This document shows positions 19,741-28,610 of a DNA stretch of 64,000 nt, piece after piece. Source of the stretch: Treponema pallidum subsp. pallidum str. Nichols (GTDB taxonomy: Bacteria > Spirochaetota > Spirochaetia > Treponematales > Treponemataceae); contig NC_021490.2 in assembly GCF_000410535.2 (NCBI RefSeq), positions 592,501 to 656,500 of the forward strand. The letters are read 5' to 3'. A program made the translations under genes and the position numbers. The notes beneath the pieces are model-generated. The model was not told the origin of the DNA. It was given only the letters and a program-made list of their open reading frames with translations, and made no database searches. Numbering within the stretch: the first letter of the stretch is position 1; each line of letters opens with the position of its first letter.

Positions 19741-20144
19741 CCAGCTTTTACGAGCGAATCGGTGCTATCCTACGCGACCGGCTCAACTCCGACGAAGACC
19801 CCTTCGATCAATGGGACAACCGCGGCGGCAAGTACCGCACCTGTGCAGGACGCATGGAGCGCCGACCGCCGCCAAAAAAGAACCCTCCCCCAGGACCAGT
19901 GCGCGTCCCTGTTCCTCCTGAACTCGTTGAGGATTTTGCAGTCCTTTCAGTACCTGCAGGGCTCCCCCTCTCCTACTGCAAGCAGTCGTGGAAACGACTG
20001 CTGAAAAAATACCATCCTGACGTCTTCACGTGTACGCACACGTCCGAACAGGCAGCCGATATAGTGCGCAGGATTAATAGCTCCTACAAGCGCATAGAGA
20101 CATGGTTCGAAACCGGCGCACTCCCTACCGATAACAAGTCATGA
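19731..20144 (+). CDS. Small J-domain-like protein
   Basis: A 137-residue protein with a proline-rich middle (PPPKKNPPPGP near residue 50) and a C-terminal J-like domain: SWKRLLKKYHPDVF carries the HPD tripeptide that stimulates Hsp70 ATPase, followed by ADIVRRINSSYKRIE as the third helix. It has no Gly/Phe or zinc domains, so it would be a type III J protein, perhaps recruiting DnaK to a specific client. It starts at ATG 19731 or 19737 behind AAAAGGA, overlaps the NeuB-like gene, and its stop overlaps the next start (ATGA). Confidence 0.72.
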   Translation: MSMTSFYERIGAILRDRLNSDEDPFDQWDNRGGKYRTCAGRMERRPPPKKNPPPGPVRVPVPPELVEDFAVLSVPAGLPLSYCKQSWKRLLKKYHPDVFTCTHTSEQAADIVRRINSSYKRIETWFETGALPTDNKS

Positions 20145-22177
20145 CTCGGGTGTGCCGCGCGCTGCTTTTCGTGCTCTGTGGTATTTTTGTACACGCACAG
20201 GAAAACGAGCTTCACTTCTTTGGACCAAGAACGGATGTGCTCGTCGTCTTCACTGCATCGCGTGAAGCGCAAGAACGCGAGACGCGTGCGGTACAGCAGC
20301 TCCGCTTGCTGGTGCAGGACTTTGAGCACCAGACCCCAGACGTGTCGGTACTCGTGGCAATAACTGCACACGACCATCCTCCCGTTCCTGATTTTGTGCC
20401 CGTCGATCGGCTTACAGGAACTAAAAAACTCATCTCGCTCATCTCCTCCTATAAGGCGCCAATAGTCCTGATACTCGACGAAACTACAGGACCACCGCGC
20501 TTGCACACGGGGGCACACCGTACAGTGTGCCCACCCTGGCTTCTTCAAGCAGTATACCAACACCTAACATCACACCACGTCCCCATCCGTTATCGGGACT
20601 TTGACGCCATATTGCACCGGCTTGGATGGTTGCACGAGGACCCACGCCATGCACTCTACATCAAGGAGCATATTCCTGCGGTAAGGATGGAAAATTCGTT
20701 GTACCCTCCAGGTGCACTGCACACGCTCCCGGCACTCCTTACCCAGGTGTACTCAGAAGAATGGGACACGCATTACGTGAGTGTTTCGTACGGCGGCACG
20801 CTCTACCTCATTCGAGAGCAATTTTTCGTGATTCTTATCTTAGGCGCTGTCATCACTCTTTTGCTCTCTTTGGCTATTTTTAGTTTTCTTTCTGACTCGC
20901 GCAAAAGGCATTACTGGAACACTATTTTAGCCATGTGGTGGCTCCCTGCTATCTTAGGGGTACTGAGCGTGTGTAGCGTGTTCGTTGCAACACAACTTAC
21001 CGCTCTTTTTTTTCTTATCCGCTTTGGCACGCACACATCAACAGGTGCATTACCGCTTCTTGCACTCATAGTAAAGCACAGCATCGCAATTGCACTCTCG
21101 TGCGTGTGCATGGCAAACAGCAAGACAATCAGAGATTCCATGTTGCACAACGGATTTATCGGAGGATATCTTGCAAGCACACTCTGTCTGTTGTACGCGG
21201 TCCTTTTTTCTGTTATCGATTTTTCACTCTCAGCAGTCTTCGCTCTAGAGTATGCGCTCTCGCTTGTCTTCTTTAGCGCACAGAGAAAGACTACACGACG
21301 GATAATGCTTGCAATGATGTTTCTTCTCTTCGCTCCCTTCCTTTACGCATACTTAAAGAACAGTGCGGTTACCGCGCCGTTATCCTTCCACCAAAGCAAC
21401 GTATTTTTTGCACTCGGTTGTGTTCCGTTTATGCTTTTTATGCTCACTCTCTTTTTTGAACGGGAAAAATCCCACCCTCGCATCCCCTTCATACGTAGGA
21501 GAAACCTTCTGCTTTCTGGTGCATTACTGACTGTGCTCGTTATCAACGGTGTGCTCTGGAGCGTTTCACTGTCAAGCACGCGTATCCCACAGGAAATTAC
21601 CGCATGCTATCGCATTAGTGAGAGGGGGCTCACCCTTTCGCTTCACTCTCCACTGCCCATTCCTCGGCATATACGTGCACGCACACACGCGCGGCTGTCC
21701 ACGGCGGAAATACAAAAGGCACAGGATCACCTCCAGATCTCCATGGACTCTCGCAGTTACTTTGGCGGACGCATCAACGTCCTGGAGGTGCGCTCTCAGT
21801 TGCGCGCGCAGGCAATCGAACTGCGCATCACCTCTCCACACGGAACTGCTGCGTACGAAGCAGATAGGCCTTTTACGCGTTTGGAGCAGGGATCTGTGGT
21901 ACGGTTCATATCGCAGGCGCGCCCACCACTCCCCTTTACGGTAACATTCTCAGGTGACCAAAACAGCACTATGCAAGTGCAGGCAACGGTGTGGACGTAC
22001 GATAACCCCCTGCAGGACGCACCCCCTGTCATGCAGGATACAACGGTGCGGTTTATCCCTATGTTCGAGTTGACGCGTGACGTGCTCTTTCCATCCCCTT
22101 CGTCGCAGGGAGTTCATGCGACCCCAGAGAAGAACGCATGTATCCGTGACGAGACCGTTCCAAATCTGCAAGAATAA
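20141..22177 (+). CDS. Unknown polytopic membrane protein with exported domains
   Basis: I do not recognise a family. The 678-residue protein begins with a signal sequence (MTRVCRALLFVLCGIFVHA). A soluble domain of about 210 residues follows, with DVLVVFTASREAQ and IVLILDE beta strands. Then come about eight hydrophobic helices (residues 228-460, starting FFVILILGAVITLLLSLAIF) and a C-terminal extracytoplasmic domain of about 190 residues. The topology suggests an inner-membrane protein with two periplasmic domains, seen in some envelope-biogenesis enzymes. Its start overlaps the preceding stop (ATGA), so it is translationally coupled to the J-like gene. Its 3' end overlaps the convergent SGNH gene by about 119 bases. 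Confidence 0.68.
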   Translation: MTRVCRALLFVLCGIFVHAQENELHFFGPRTDVLVVFTASREAQERETRAVQQLRLLVQDFEHQTPDVSVLVAITAHDHPPVPDFVPVDRLTGTKKLISLISSYKAPIVLILDETTGPPRLHTGAHRTVCPPWLLQAVYQHLTSHHVPIRYRDFDAILHRLGWLHEDPRHALYIKEHIPAVRMENSLYPPGALHTLPALLTQVYSEEWDTHYVSVSYGGTLYLIREQFFVILILGAVITLLLSLAIFSFLSDSRKRHYWNTILAMWWLPAILGVLSVCSVFVATQLTALFFLIRFGTHTSTGALPLLALIVKHSIAIALSCVCMANSKTIRDSMLHNGFIGGYLASTLCLLYAVLFSVIDFSLSAVFALEYALSLVFFSAQRKTTRRIMLAMMFLLFAPFLYAYLKNSAVTAPLSFHQSNVFFALGCVPFMLFMLTLFFEREKSHPRIPFIRRRNLLLSGALLTVLVINGVLWSVSLSSTRIPQEITACYRISERGLTLSLHSPLPIPRHIRARTHARLSTAEIQKAQDHLQISMDSRSYFGGRINVLEVRSQLRAQAIELRITSPHGTAAYEADRPFTRLEQGSVVRFISQARPPLPFTVTFSGDQNSTMQVQATVWTYDNPLQDAPPVMQDTTVRFIPMFELTRDVLFPSPSSQGVHATPEKNACIRDETVPNLQE

Positions 22178-23279
22178 GGGGTAAGAGAGTTTCCATAACG
22201 TACGCACCACCCTCTATGGTGTAGTGGATGCCGTCTTTGTGCATCACGTGTACCCAACGGCCGTGCGTGTCCCTTATCGCGCTTGCATATGTTCCGTGTA
22301 CACCGGGTACAATTGGTTTGAGGGAGTAATAGCGCACCCGCTGCGGATCGTATTGCGCCACTACTTTCTTTTGTACGTGCTCGATGTACACAAGCTTCTC
22401 ATTCAACTGTTTGTTACGTGTCTCTGGCATACCCAACAGATACACCTTCGGTACTGTGTGCAGAATAATATTCAAACAGGCGCGCATTTTTTGCTCATAC
22501 GCGCGTTCCCAGCGTGCAGTTTTCGTCACACACAAAGAGCCATCCGCATCATAAAAATTTTGATAGTCATTCATACCAAATGCCATAATTACCGCTGCAT
22601 ATGGTTCTTGTTGGGTGTGCGTATCCAGGAGCGCGAGAAATTTTCGTGGCCAGTGGTAATAATCGGTCCGCACAAAACCAGAAGAACTAACCGTCACTTC
22701 TTGAATCTGCACGTGCGAAGACGTCCCTAGCACCTGCAACGCACCGCCGGTAAGGTAACGCATTTGGGAATCTCCACACATCAAAATACGAAGCGCTGTA
22801 CGCGAAAAGACACGTGCGGGAGCAGTTGTTTTTCTTTCCGCAACAGAATCGTTAACCGCCACCCCCGGAGGGGAAACGGCCACGGCCTCCTGTAAGACAG
22901 GAGAAGGCACAGACTCCGCCAGGGCAGCAGCTGGCTCATAAGAGCGTTGCTCGCAGTGATAAAACGTATCTTCCCACTCCGGATGCTGTATCAAACCTGT
23001 CGCATGCAAAAAACTCTCGCGCAAAAGAGGAAATACCGTATCTATTCCCCACTGTTCTGCAGTGTGCATGAGCGGATCTACGAATGCAAGGTAGATGTTT
23101 TTCACGCTCTTGTGCCGTATGTACACGGCAGGATGGCGCAACGCCGGACCGAGAAATGGCGTCCACAGGCTCAGCGTAAGTATGCAAAAAAGCAGTACCT
23201 GATTCGCACTGTACCGACCCTTATTACTACATATTCCCCGTGCACACCTTTGCAATATAACACGCACTGTTGTCATCAT
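22059..23279 (-). CDS. SGNH-type hydrolase/acetyl-esterase (DUF459-like), membrane anchored
   Basis: A protein of about 406 residues. It has one N-terminal hydrophobic segment (VLLFCILTLSLWTPFLG), a Ser/Ala/Pro-rich linker, and an SGNH domain with MCGDSQMRYL (nucleophile Ser), an Asn block in FGMNDYQNF and the C-terminal KDGIHYT with the catalytic Asp and His. It lies directly downstream of the MBOAT gene, the arrangement of alginate- or peptidoglycan-type O-acetylation systems, where MBOAT moves the acyl group across the membrane and the SGNH protein transfers it. The acceptor is unknown. ATG 23279/23276 has AAGGGG just upstream; an open frame to 23318 would overlap the MBOAT gene. Confidence 0.8.
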   Translation of the reverse strand: MMTTVRVILQRCARGICSNKGRYSANQVLLFCILTLSLWTPFLGPALRHPAVYIRHKSVKNIYLAFVDPLMHTAEQWGIDTVFPLLRESFLHATGLIQHPEWEDTFYHCEQRSYEPAAALAESVPSPVLQEAVAVSPPGVAVNDSVAERKTTAPARVFSRTALRILMCGDSQMRYLTGGALQVLGTSSHVQIQEVTVSSSGFVRTDYYHWPRKFLALLDTHTQQEPYAAVIMAFGMNDYQNFYDADGSLCVTKTARWERAYEQKMRACLNIILHTVPKVYLLGMPETRNKQLNEKLVYIEHVQKKVVAQYDPQRVRYYSLKPIVPGVHGTYASAIRDTHGRWVHVMHKDGIHYTIEGGAYVMETLLPLILADLERSRHGYMRSSLGSHELPATKGMERARHASTRT

Positions 23280-23289
23280 AGCCCCTTCG

Positions 23290-24777
23290 CTAAAAACTAT
23301 AATAAATAAAGGGCGCAATACCTGATGGAGTCATAACCGACAGTACAAAGAAAAAGAACGCCGCACACAAAGCCTTTACGGGTAAGGGCACTGCGCAGTA
23401 GCAAGCAAACGCGCGCGCACGCGTACGATCTGAAGGGAGTTGTACACACAGTGCACACAGCGCGAGCAACGCGGTAAATGGCGTGATAACTTGGAATGGC
23501 CCATGCCAACTTCCTCGGAACAGCAAGGTAACGTACCGCCACACTTCTGCAAAAGACGGTGCGCGAAAAATAAGCCATCCAACACTGACAAAAAGAAACA
23601 ATGCACTGACGCGTATACACCGCATAGCACGCGCTTTCCATCTTCCCATCACACTACTTGATCCAAAGGCATTCGCACCGTTCACCCGTCTTTTTTCCCT
23701 ATACACCCGCTCAATTACCAAAGCCACACCCTGCGCCATACCCCACAACAGAAACGTCAAGCGTACGCCATGCCAGAGACCTGCGATCAGCATGGTAAAA
23801 AAAAGTGCACACACCGTTCTTTTGATCCCAAAACGTGAACCCCCAAGTGAGAAATACAAATACTCTTTCAACCATTGAGAAAAGGAAATATGCCAGCGTC
23901 TCCAAAATTCAGTAACTGACTGAGATATGTAAGGGCGTTTGAAGTTCGCCGGTGTTTCAAACCCAAAAAGCAACCCAACTGCAATTGCCAGGTCACTGTA
24001 CCCAGAAAAATCGCAGTATAAAACCGCACTGTAACTGATGAGGCCAAAGAGCAACTCGGTGCTACTGTATGCGGAAGGAAGCGTAAAAATTTTATCAGTC
24101 ACAAGTATAGAAAGAAAATCTGCAAAAATAACTTTCTTGACCAACCCCGTGTACAGTAATACCACCGCACGATCAAAGTGGATAGGACGATCTAAGGGGC
24201 TTTCACCAGCGCGCAAATTGTGCGGCAGACGTGTAAAAAAATGCGATGCGTTTGCAATAGGTCCTGAAATCATTTGAGGAAAAAAAGACACATACAAAAG
24301 CACACGTGCAAACGGCTCTCTTCTGCGTATCTTGCACAGATACACGTCAAACACATAGCTCATACATTTGAATGTACAGTACGAAATACCCACTGGGTGC
24401 CATATATTCCAGTCTTTTACATGTTGGTGCCATGTGTGCTGCGCAAAATATGCAGGAGCAAATGCACGCACGAGCGAGAGCATATCAGAGAAATGTTTAA
24501 AAAGACAAAAGAAAAGTATCTGCAACAAGGTACCCGCAATGAGCAGGACTTTTCTCCATAAGAAACTTTTCTGCATGAGTATGAGCAACCCACAGCTGTA
24601 GGCTAACGCACTTAAAACGAGATACGGAATGCAGAAGCGAATATCAAAAGCTGCAATAGCAAGAAAGTTTGCTACAAGCAGCACAACGACCCGCTGCGTC
24701 GCGGTGCGGAAAACGTACCAATACAGGATAAAAAAAATAAACAGAAAAGCAGCCGGCGAAAGGAGAGAAAAAAACAT
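23290..24777 (-). CDS. algI: MBOAT-family acyltransferase, AlgI-like
   Basis: A 495-residue polytopic protein with an AlgI/DltB-type MBOAT core: FFPQMISGPI near residue 170, FWRRWHISFSQWLKEYLYFSLGG near 290 (the first conserved His) and the catalytic His in IAGLWHGVRLTFLLWG near 335. AlgI-type proteins carry acetyl groups across the inner membrane for O-acetylation of an exported polymer. T. pallidum has no known alginate, so the target could be peptidoglycan or a glycan. It is followed immediately by the SGNH hydrolase gene on the same strand, and the two presumably work together. Confidence 0.9.
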   Translation of the reverse strand: MFFSLLSPAAFLFIFFILYWYVFRTATQRVVVLLVANFLAIAAFDIRFCIPYLVLSALAYSCGLLILMQKSFLWRKVLLIAGTLLQILFFCLFKHFSDMLSLVRAFAPAYFAQHTWHQHVKDWNIWHPVGISYCTFKCMSYVFDVYLCKIRRREPFARVLLYVSFFPQMISGPIANASHFFTRLPHNLRAGESPLDRPIHFDRAVVLLYTGLVKKVIFADFLSILVTDKIFTLPSAYSSTELLFGLISYSAVLYCDFSGYSDLAIAVGLLFGFETPANFKRPYISQSVTEFWRRWHISFSQWLKEYLYFSLGGSRFGIKRTVCALFFTMLIAGLWHGVRLTFLLWGMAQGVALVIERVYREKRRVNGANAFGSSSVMGRWKARAMRCIRVSALFLFVSVGWLIFRAPSFAEVWRYVTLLFRGSWHGPFQVITPFTALLALCALCVQLPSDRTRARAFACYCAVPLPVKALCAAFFFFVLSVMTPSGIAPFIYYSF

Positions 24778-24808
24778 AAGAGCACTTTATCAAGTTGGTA
24801 TAAACCGC

Positions 24809-25429
24809 CTAGGGAAAGTCAGCAGGTTTATTTGCCATCTTCCGCTGAATCTCAGCTGCCCTGTCAGGAGGCATAAGAGAAAGCCAATACGGCACAAGAG
24901 AGTTAACACCCCTTTGCCGAGCGGCCGCATCCACCATACGAAACACTTCAATCACATCTTGATCATCAGTTTTCAGCAGAATCTTTACCGCACTCTCCGG
25001 AGGCATACCACTGACGTATTCTGCAATCTTACGCACATTCCCGCGACGCTCGTTTGTCTCCGCAACAAGCAAGTTGTAGGATTTCTCCTTATCCTCAAGC
25101 GCGCGCAGACGCTCATCCAACTCCTGAGAAACCCTTTCGTGATCCTTTTCCTTTTCCTGTAGCTCAGCGTCCTTTTTATCTAATTCCTCTGCACGCTCCC
25201 CGAGCGCCTCAAGACGCTTGGCATAACGATCCGCATCCAAATCCGGATCAGCAGTCGACACAACTCCCTCCGGCACCGAACGTCCAAAAAGACGGTACAA
25301 CGGAGAAATCGCCCGCTTTGCATCGAGGACTCCTAAATAATCAAACCAAATAAAACCTGCCAATATGAGCAAAAGAATAAGCGCAAGCAGCGCCACTATC
25401 TTTGCCATCGTCCTCGAGTTTCTGCGCAC
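24809..25429 (-). CDS. flbB: MgtE-N/coiled-coil membrane protein, FlbB-like flagellar collar candidate
   Basis: A 206-residue protein with one N-terminal membrane helix (AKIVALLALILLLILAGFIWF), then WFDYLGVLDAK. A charged coiled coil follows at residues 70-125 (LEALGERAEELDKKDAELQE). The C-terminal helical domain is of MgtE-N/FliG-like type (VSGMPPESAVKILLKTDDQDV). Size and layout match FlbB, an inner-membrane component of the spirochete periplasmic flagellar collar, but I have not aligned it. GTG 25429 has GGGAGG six bases upstream; ATG 25408 is the alternative. It sits away from a flagellar operon, between eda and algI. Confidence 0.7.
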   Translation of the reverse strand: MRRNSRTMAKIVALLALILLLILAGFIWFDYLGVLDAKRAISPLYRLFGRSVPEGVVSTADPDLDADRYAKRLEALGERAEELDKKDAELQEKEKDHERVSQELDERLRALEDKEKSYNLLVAETNERRGNVRKIAEYVSGMPPESAVKILLKTDDQDVIEVFRMVDAAARQRGVNSLVPYWLSLMPPDRAAEIQRKMANKPADFP

Positions 25430-25507
25430 CAGTTACCTCCCGCACCTGAGTGCCGCCGGCAGTATACGTGCCCTCTCTGAGAAAGACAACGTTTGAGCCA
25501 CCACCCC

Positions 25508-26140
25508 CTACATTACCCCGACAATCTGTAACGTCTGCTGAGAAAGTGCAGTAACCTGCGAGAAATCTCCTGCCGCTATTGACTGCGCCGGTACCATCCA
25601 ACTGCCCCCACAGGCGAGCACCCGAGGATGCGCCACATACTCAGCAAGATTATTAAGATGAATTCCCCCCGTAGGCACAAAACGCACCGCCGTGTAGGGA
25701 CGTGCGAGCGCACTCATCATTGCCGTACCTCCCAAAAGCTCAGCGGGGAAAAACTTTACTACCGAAATACCAAACTCAAGCGCACGCTCAATTTCTGTTG
25801 CAGATGCTATCCCCGGTATGATCGGAACGCCATGCCCCAAACAGTGCGCAACAACCCGCGGATTAAAACCGGGACTGACCACAAACTGCGCACCTGCTGC
25901 CTGCGCCTGCTGCGCCTGCTCTACCGTCAGTACGGTTCCTGCACCAAGTAACACATCAGCACATTCCTGACGGATTGCCGCAATCGCCTCCGCAGCAACC
26001 AACGTTCGAAATGTTACTTCCATACACCTGATACCACCTGTTATCAAGGCGCGTGCAAGCGGCACTGCGTCTTCCACGCGCTCAAGCGTCACCACCGGAA
26101 TGACGCGCACACGCTCAAGCGCTTCGAAAATCGTAATCAC
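25508..26140 (-). CDS. eda: KDPG/KHG aldolase
   Basis: A 210-residue class I aldolase with EVTFRT near residue 45, LLGAGTVLT near 70, the Schiff-base lysine in VVKFFPAE near 130, and the phosphate-binding PTGGIHLNN near 160. The family cleaves 2-keto-3-deoxy-6-phosphogluconate to pyruvate and glyceraldehyde 3-phosphate, or splits 4-hydroxy-2-oxoglutarate. No 6-phosphogluconate dehydratase (edd) accompanies it, so an Entner-Doudoroff role is doubtful; keto-acid or uronate breakdown is possible. The GTG start at 26140 has AGGAGG five bases upstream. Confidence 0.92.
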   Translation of the reverse strand: MITIFEALERVRVIPVVTLERVEDAVPLARALITGGIRCMEVTFRTLVAAEAIAAIRQECADVLLGAGTVLTVEQAQQAQAAGAQFVVSPGFNPRVVAHCLGHGVPIIPGIASATEIERALEFGISVVKFFPAELLGGTAMMSALARPYTAVRFVPTGGIHLNNLAEYVAHPRVLACGGSWMVPAQSIAAGDFSQVTALSQQTLQIVGVM

Positions 26141-26261
26141 AATTCCCTCCTCTTGCCCGCGGACATCTTTTCAGACACCACATGCAGTGCACCCGCCTAA
26201 GCTAATGTCCTTTATGATCAAAAATCAAGATCTGCGTATAACACCAATCAACAGGAAAACG

Positions 26262-28502
26262 CTATAGCGCACGACAGCACGTGCGCAAAAAGGCGCGCGT
26301 ACGCGCATCTAAAAACGGCGCGAGCGTTACATACACCCGTAGGTGATAGGCATTCAGCCACGCAATATCTTCATCGTGCAATCGTTCTCGCACGAGCGGC
26401 CGCGTGTCAATTGGACACAGCGTTGCAGTTTGAAATCCATAGAAACTTCGGCATCGTGACGGTTGCATCCTATCTGCACCCGTACACTCACGCGCCGCCG
26501 CGTTCTCCTCCTTTCCCTCCCCTCCTTCCTTCCACACACACTGCGCGTCAGACTCATGCGCCTGTACCACCCACATAAGATTTTCTATGCGCACGCCATG
26601 AGAGCCAGCCACATACACCCCAGGCTCATTGGAAAGGAGCATACCCGGGCGCAGCTGCCACGCCGCCTCCTCAGAAAAAAAGGGAGGATCTCCCGTGTGC
26701 TCTGCCCCAATGCCTCGTGCAGTTCCTCCTCTCCCGGGAGCACTCGGAGAAATACTATAGGGACCCTCATGCACTGAAAGACAAAAACCCACCCCATGCC
26801 CCGTCCCATGTGGGTAGTCTCGTCCCTGTGCCCACAGCGGAGCCCGGGCAATTCCGTCGAGCACCGCCCCACTGGTCCCTGCAGGAAAGCGCGCACGCGC
26901 AAGCGCACTGTGCGCCTGCAATACCAGCGTGTAGTCTGCACGCTGCACATCTGTCAAAGGACCGAGAGCCAGCGTGCGCGTCACATCGGTGGTACCCTCA
27001 CGATAATGCGCGCCAGAATCCAATAATAAAAAACCACGCGCGCGAAGCAGTGCTGCCGTTTGACCCGCAGCAGGGTGTAAAGCTGAAAAACGCACGGGGC
27101 GGTAATGCACCATTGCTGCGTTCGCCCCGTATCCTGCAATGGTGTGAAAGCTTTCTTCAATGAAAGACGGAGACACCGCCCGGGCAGCACGTACAAACTC
27201 CGCTACAGCGCATTCATCAACGTCTGCACCCACGTCAAGCTGCTGGTACACCCACTGCAGCGTTTTTACCAGCGCAATCCCATCCTGTATCATTGCCTGG
27301 TGCACATTGGCTCGCTCGGTGTCGTTCTTTAATGCTTTGAGCGCTACAGTTGGCAAAAGTCCACGACAAACGGAGAAGCACATGGTCTGTCCCCGCTCCT
27401 CTTTGTTCTCCTTTTCTTTCCCTGCTGCCAGAGCGTCGCGTGCAGACTGCAACGCACATGCACTTTTCCCACCTCTGCTGGTCTCAGTACCATCCTCTTC
27501 TATGCCCAGCACAGAAGATAACGAACCGGAAGGAGCGGATCGTTCCACCTGCGGTCTACACACCTGCGGCGATGCACGAAAGAGATCCACCAGTGCAGCA
27601 CACGAACGCTCAAAGTCCAACAACACCACTGGCGTTCTGCCTGCCACTTCCTGCACTCCTGCTCTTCCTTTCCCCACAGCATGTACCGTCGGTTCCTGAT
27701 CCGCACAGCGCGCACACACCTGATCAAAAAAAGTATCGTACGGCATACACTCAACGCCCTGCGCATACAAAGCTTGATGCAATGCAGAAGAAATTTTGCG
27801 CATATCCACATAAAGAAAGGCACGGGTGTGCGTGACGACCATGTATGCCACCAACAGCGGTGTACACGGCACATCGTGTGCGCGCACATTGGTGAGCCAG
27901 CACACATCATCCAATGTGGACAACACCGTTGCATCACAGCTGCGTGCACTGAGCGCTGCGCGCAGTTGGGTGAGCTTTTGCGCCGCACTCAACCCCGTGT
28001 AGCGCTCATCCAACAAAAACGCAGGGGAAGGAACTACGGAAACGCGATGCTCCTGCGGTAGCAGGAGCGCCCCATCAAAGTCTAGGCGAAGCGATACATC
28101 CACAAGCTCCTGCTGAAACTGCTCCCATACAGCCGCAGAAATCGTACGGCCATCCACTGCGAGCGTTCCCCCTCCGTGCCCAGGCCCGGATGAAAAAGCA
28201 CGGAGTTCTGTACGCAAAAGCTCAGTTACCCGAGGTACGCCCGCCTGCCCTGTACGAAAAAGGCACACTTCACATGCCGACAGCTCACGCTCAGCCTGGA
28301 TAAAATACCGTCCATCTGTCCACAAAAACGCACGTTGTGCGGTCACCACCACTATTCCTGCAGAGCCTGTAAATCCAGAAAAATATTCACGCGCACCATC
28401 TATCTGCCCATGCGCGTTCTCACCGGAGATATAACAAATATCTACCCCTTGCGCACGCATCAGCGAACGCAGGGCACTCAGGCGCCCCCGCACCCCATCC
28501 AT
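26262..28502 (-). CDS. pepP: Xaa-Pro aminopeptidase (aminopeptidase P, long form)
   Basis: About 746 residues. Two creatinase-like N-terminal domains start RLSALRSLMR and include DGRYFIQAERELS. A pita-bread metallopeptidase domain holds the five metal ligands: the Asp pair in LDSGAHYREGTTDVTRT, His in GTGHGVGF, Glu in NEPGVYV, and Glu in RIENLMWVV. It removes N-terminal residues before proline, probably in the cytoplasm for peptide recycling. It is longer than the usual ~600-residue three-domain form because of two low-complexity inserts, one near residues 345-385 and one near 655-690 (GGEGKEENAA). ATG 28502 is chosen for AGAGGAGAGAAGG just upstream. Confidence 0.92.
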   Translation of the reverse strand: MDGVRGRLSALRSLMRAQGVDICYISGENAHGQIDGAREYFSGFTGSAGIVVVTAQRAFLWTDGRYFIQAERELSACEVCLFRTGQAGVPRVTELLRTELRAFSSGPGHGGGTLAVDGRTISAAVWEQFQQELVDVSLRLDFDGALLLPQEHRVSVVPSPAFLLDERYTGLSAAQKLTQLRAALSARSCDATVLSTLDDVCWLTNVRAHDVPCTPLLVAYMVVTHTRAFLYVDMRKISSALHQALYAQGVECMPYDTFFDQVCARCADQEPTVHAVGKGRAGVQEVAGRTPVVLLDFERSCAALVDLFRASPQVCRPQVERSAPSGSLSSVLGIEEDGTETSRGGKSACALQSARDALAAGKEKENKEERGQTMCFSVCRGLLPTVALKALKNDTERANVHQAMIQDGIALVKTLQWVYQQLDVGADVDECAVAEFVRAARAVSPSFIEESFHTIAGYGANAAMVHYRPVRFSALHPAAGQTAALLRARGFLLLDSGAHYREGTTDVTRTLALGPLTDVQRADYTLVLQAHSALARARFPAGTSGAVLDGIARAPLWAQGRDYPHGTGHGVGFCLSVHEGPYSISPSAPGRGGTARGIGAEHTGDPPFFSEEAAWQLRPGMLLSNEPGVYVAGSHGVRIENLMWVVQAHESDAQCVWKEGGEGKEENAAARECTGADRMQPSRCRSFYGFQTATLCPIDTRPLVRERLHDEDIAWLNAYHLRVYVTLAPFLDARTRAFLRTCCRAL

Positions 28503-28610
28503 CGCCTTCTCTCCTCTGAACACAGAAACACCCCGCGAACACACGGCCACAGCAGAATGCCCATGCCGCTTACCTAGTGGAATCACACTACGCAGAACAC
28601 CGATTCAATT

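Noticed and set aside
22224-22730. 168-codon plus-strand open frame
   Set aside because: It lies antisense to the SGNH hydrolase gene and has no recognisable features or start signals.
27160-27835. Overlapping open frames of 160-180 codons antisense to pepP
   Set aside because: They are shadows of a GC-rich gene; the pepP metal ligands are all on the other strand.
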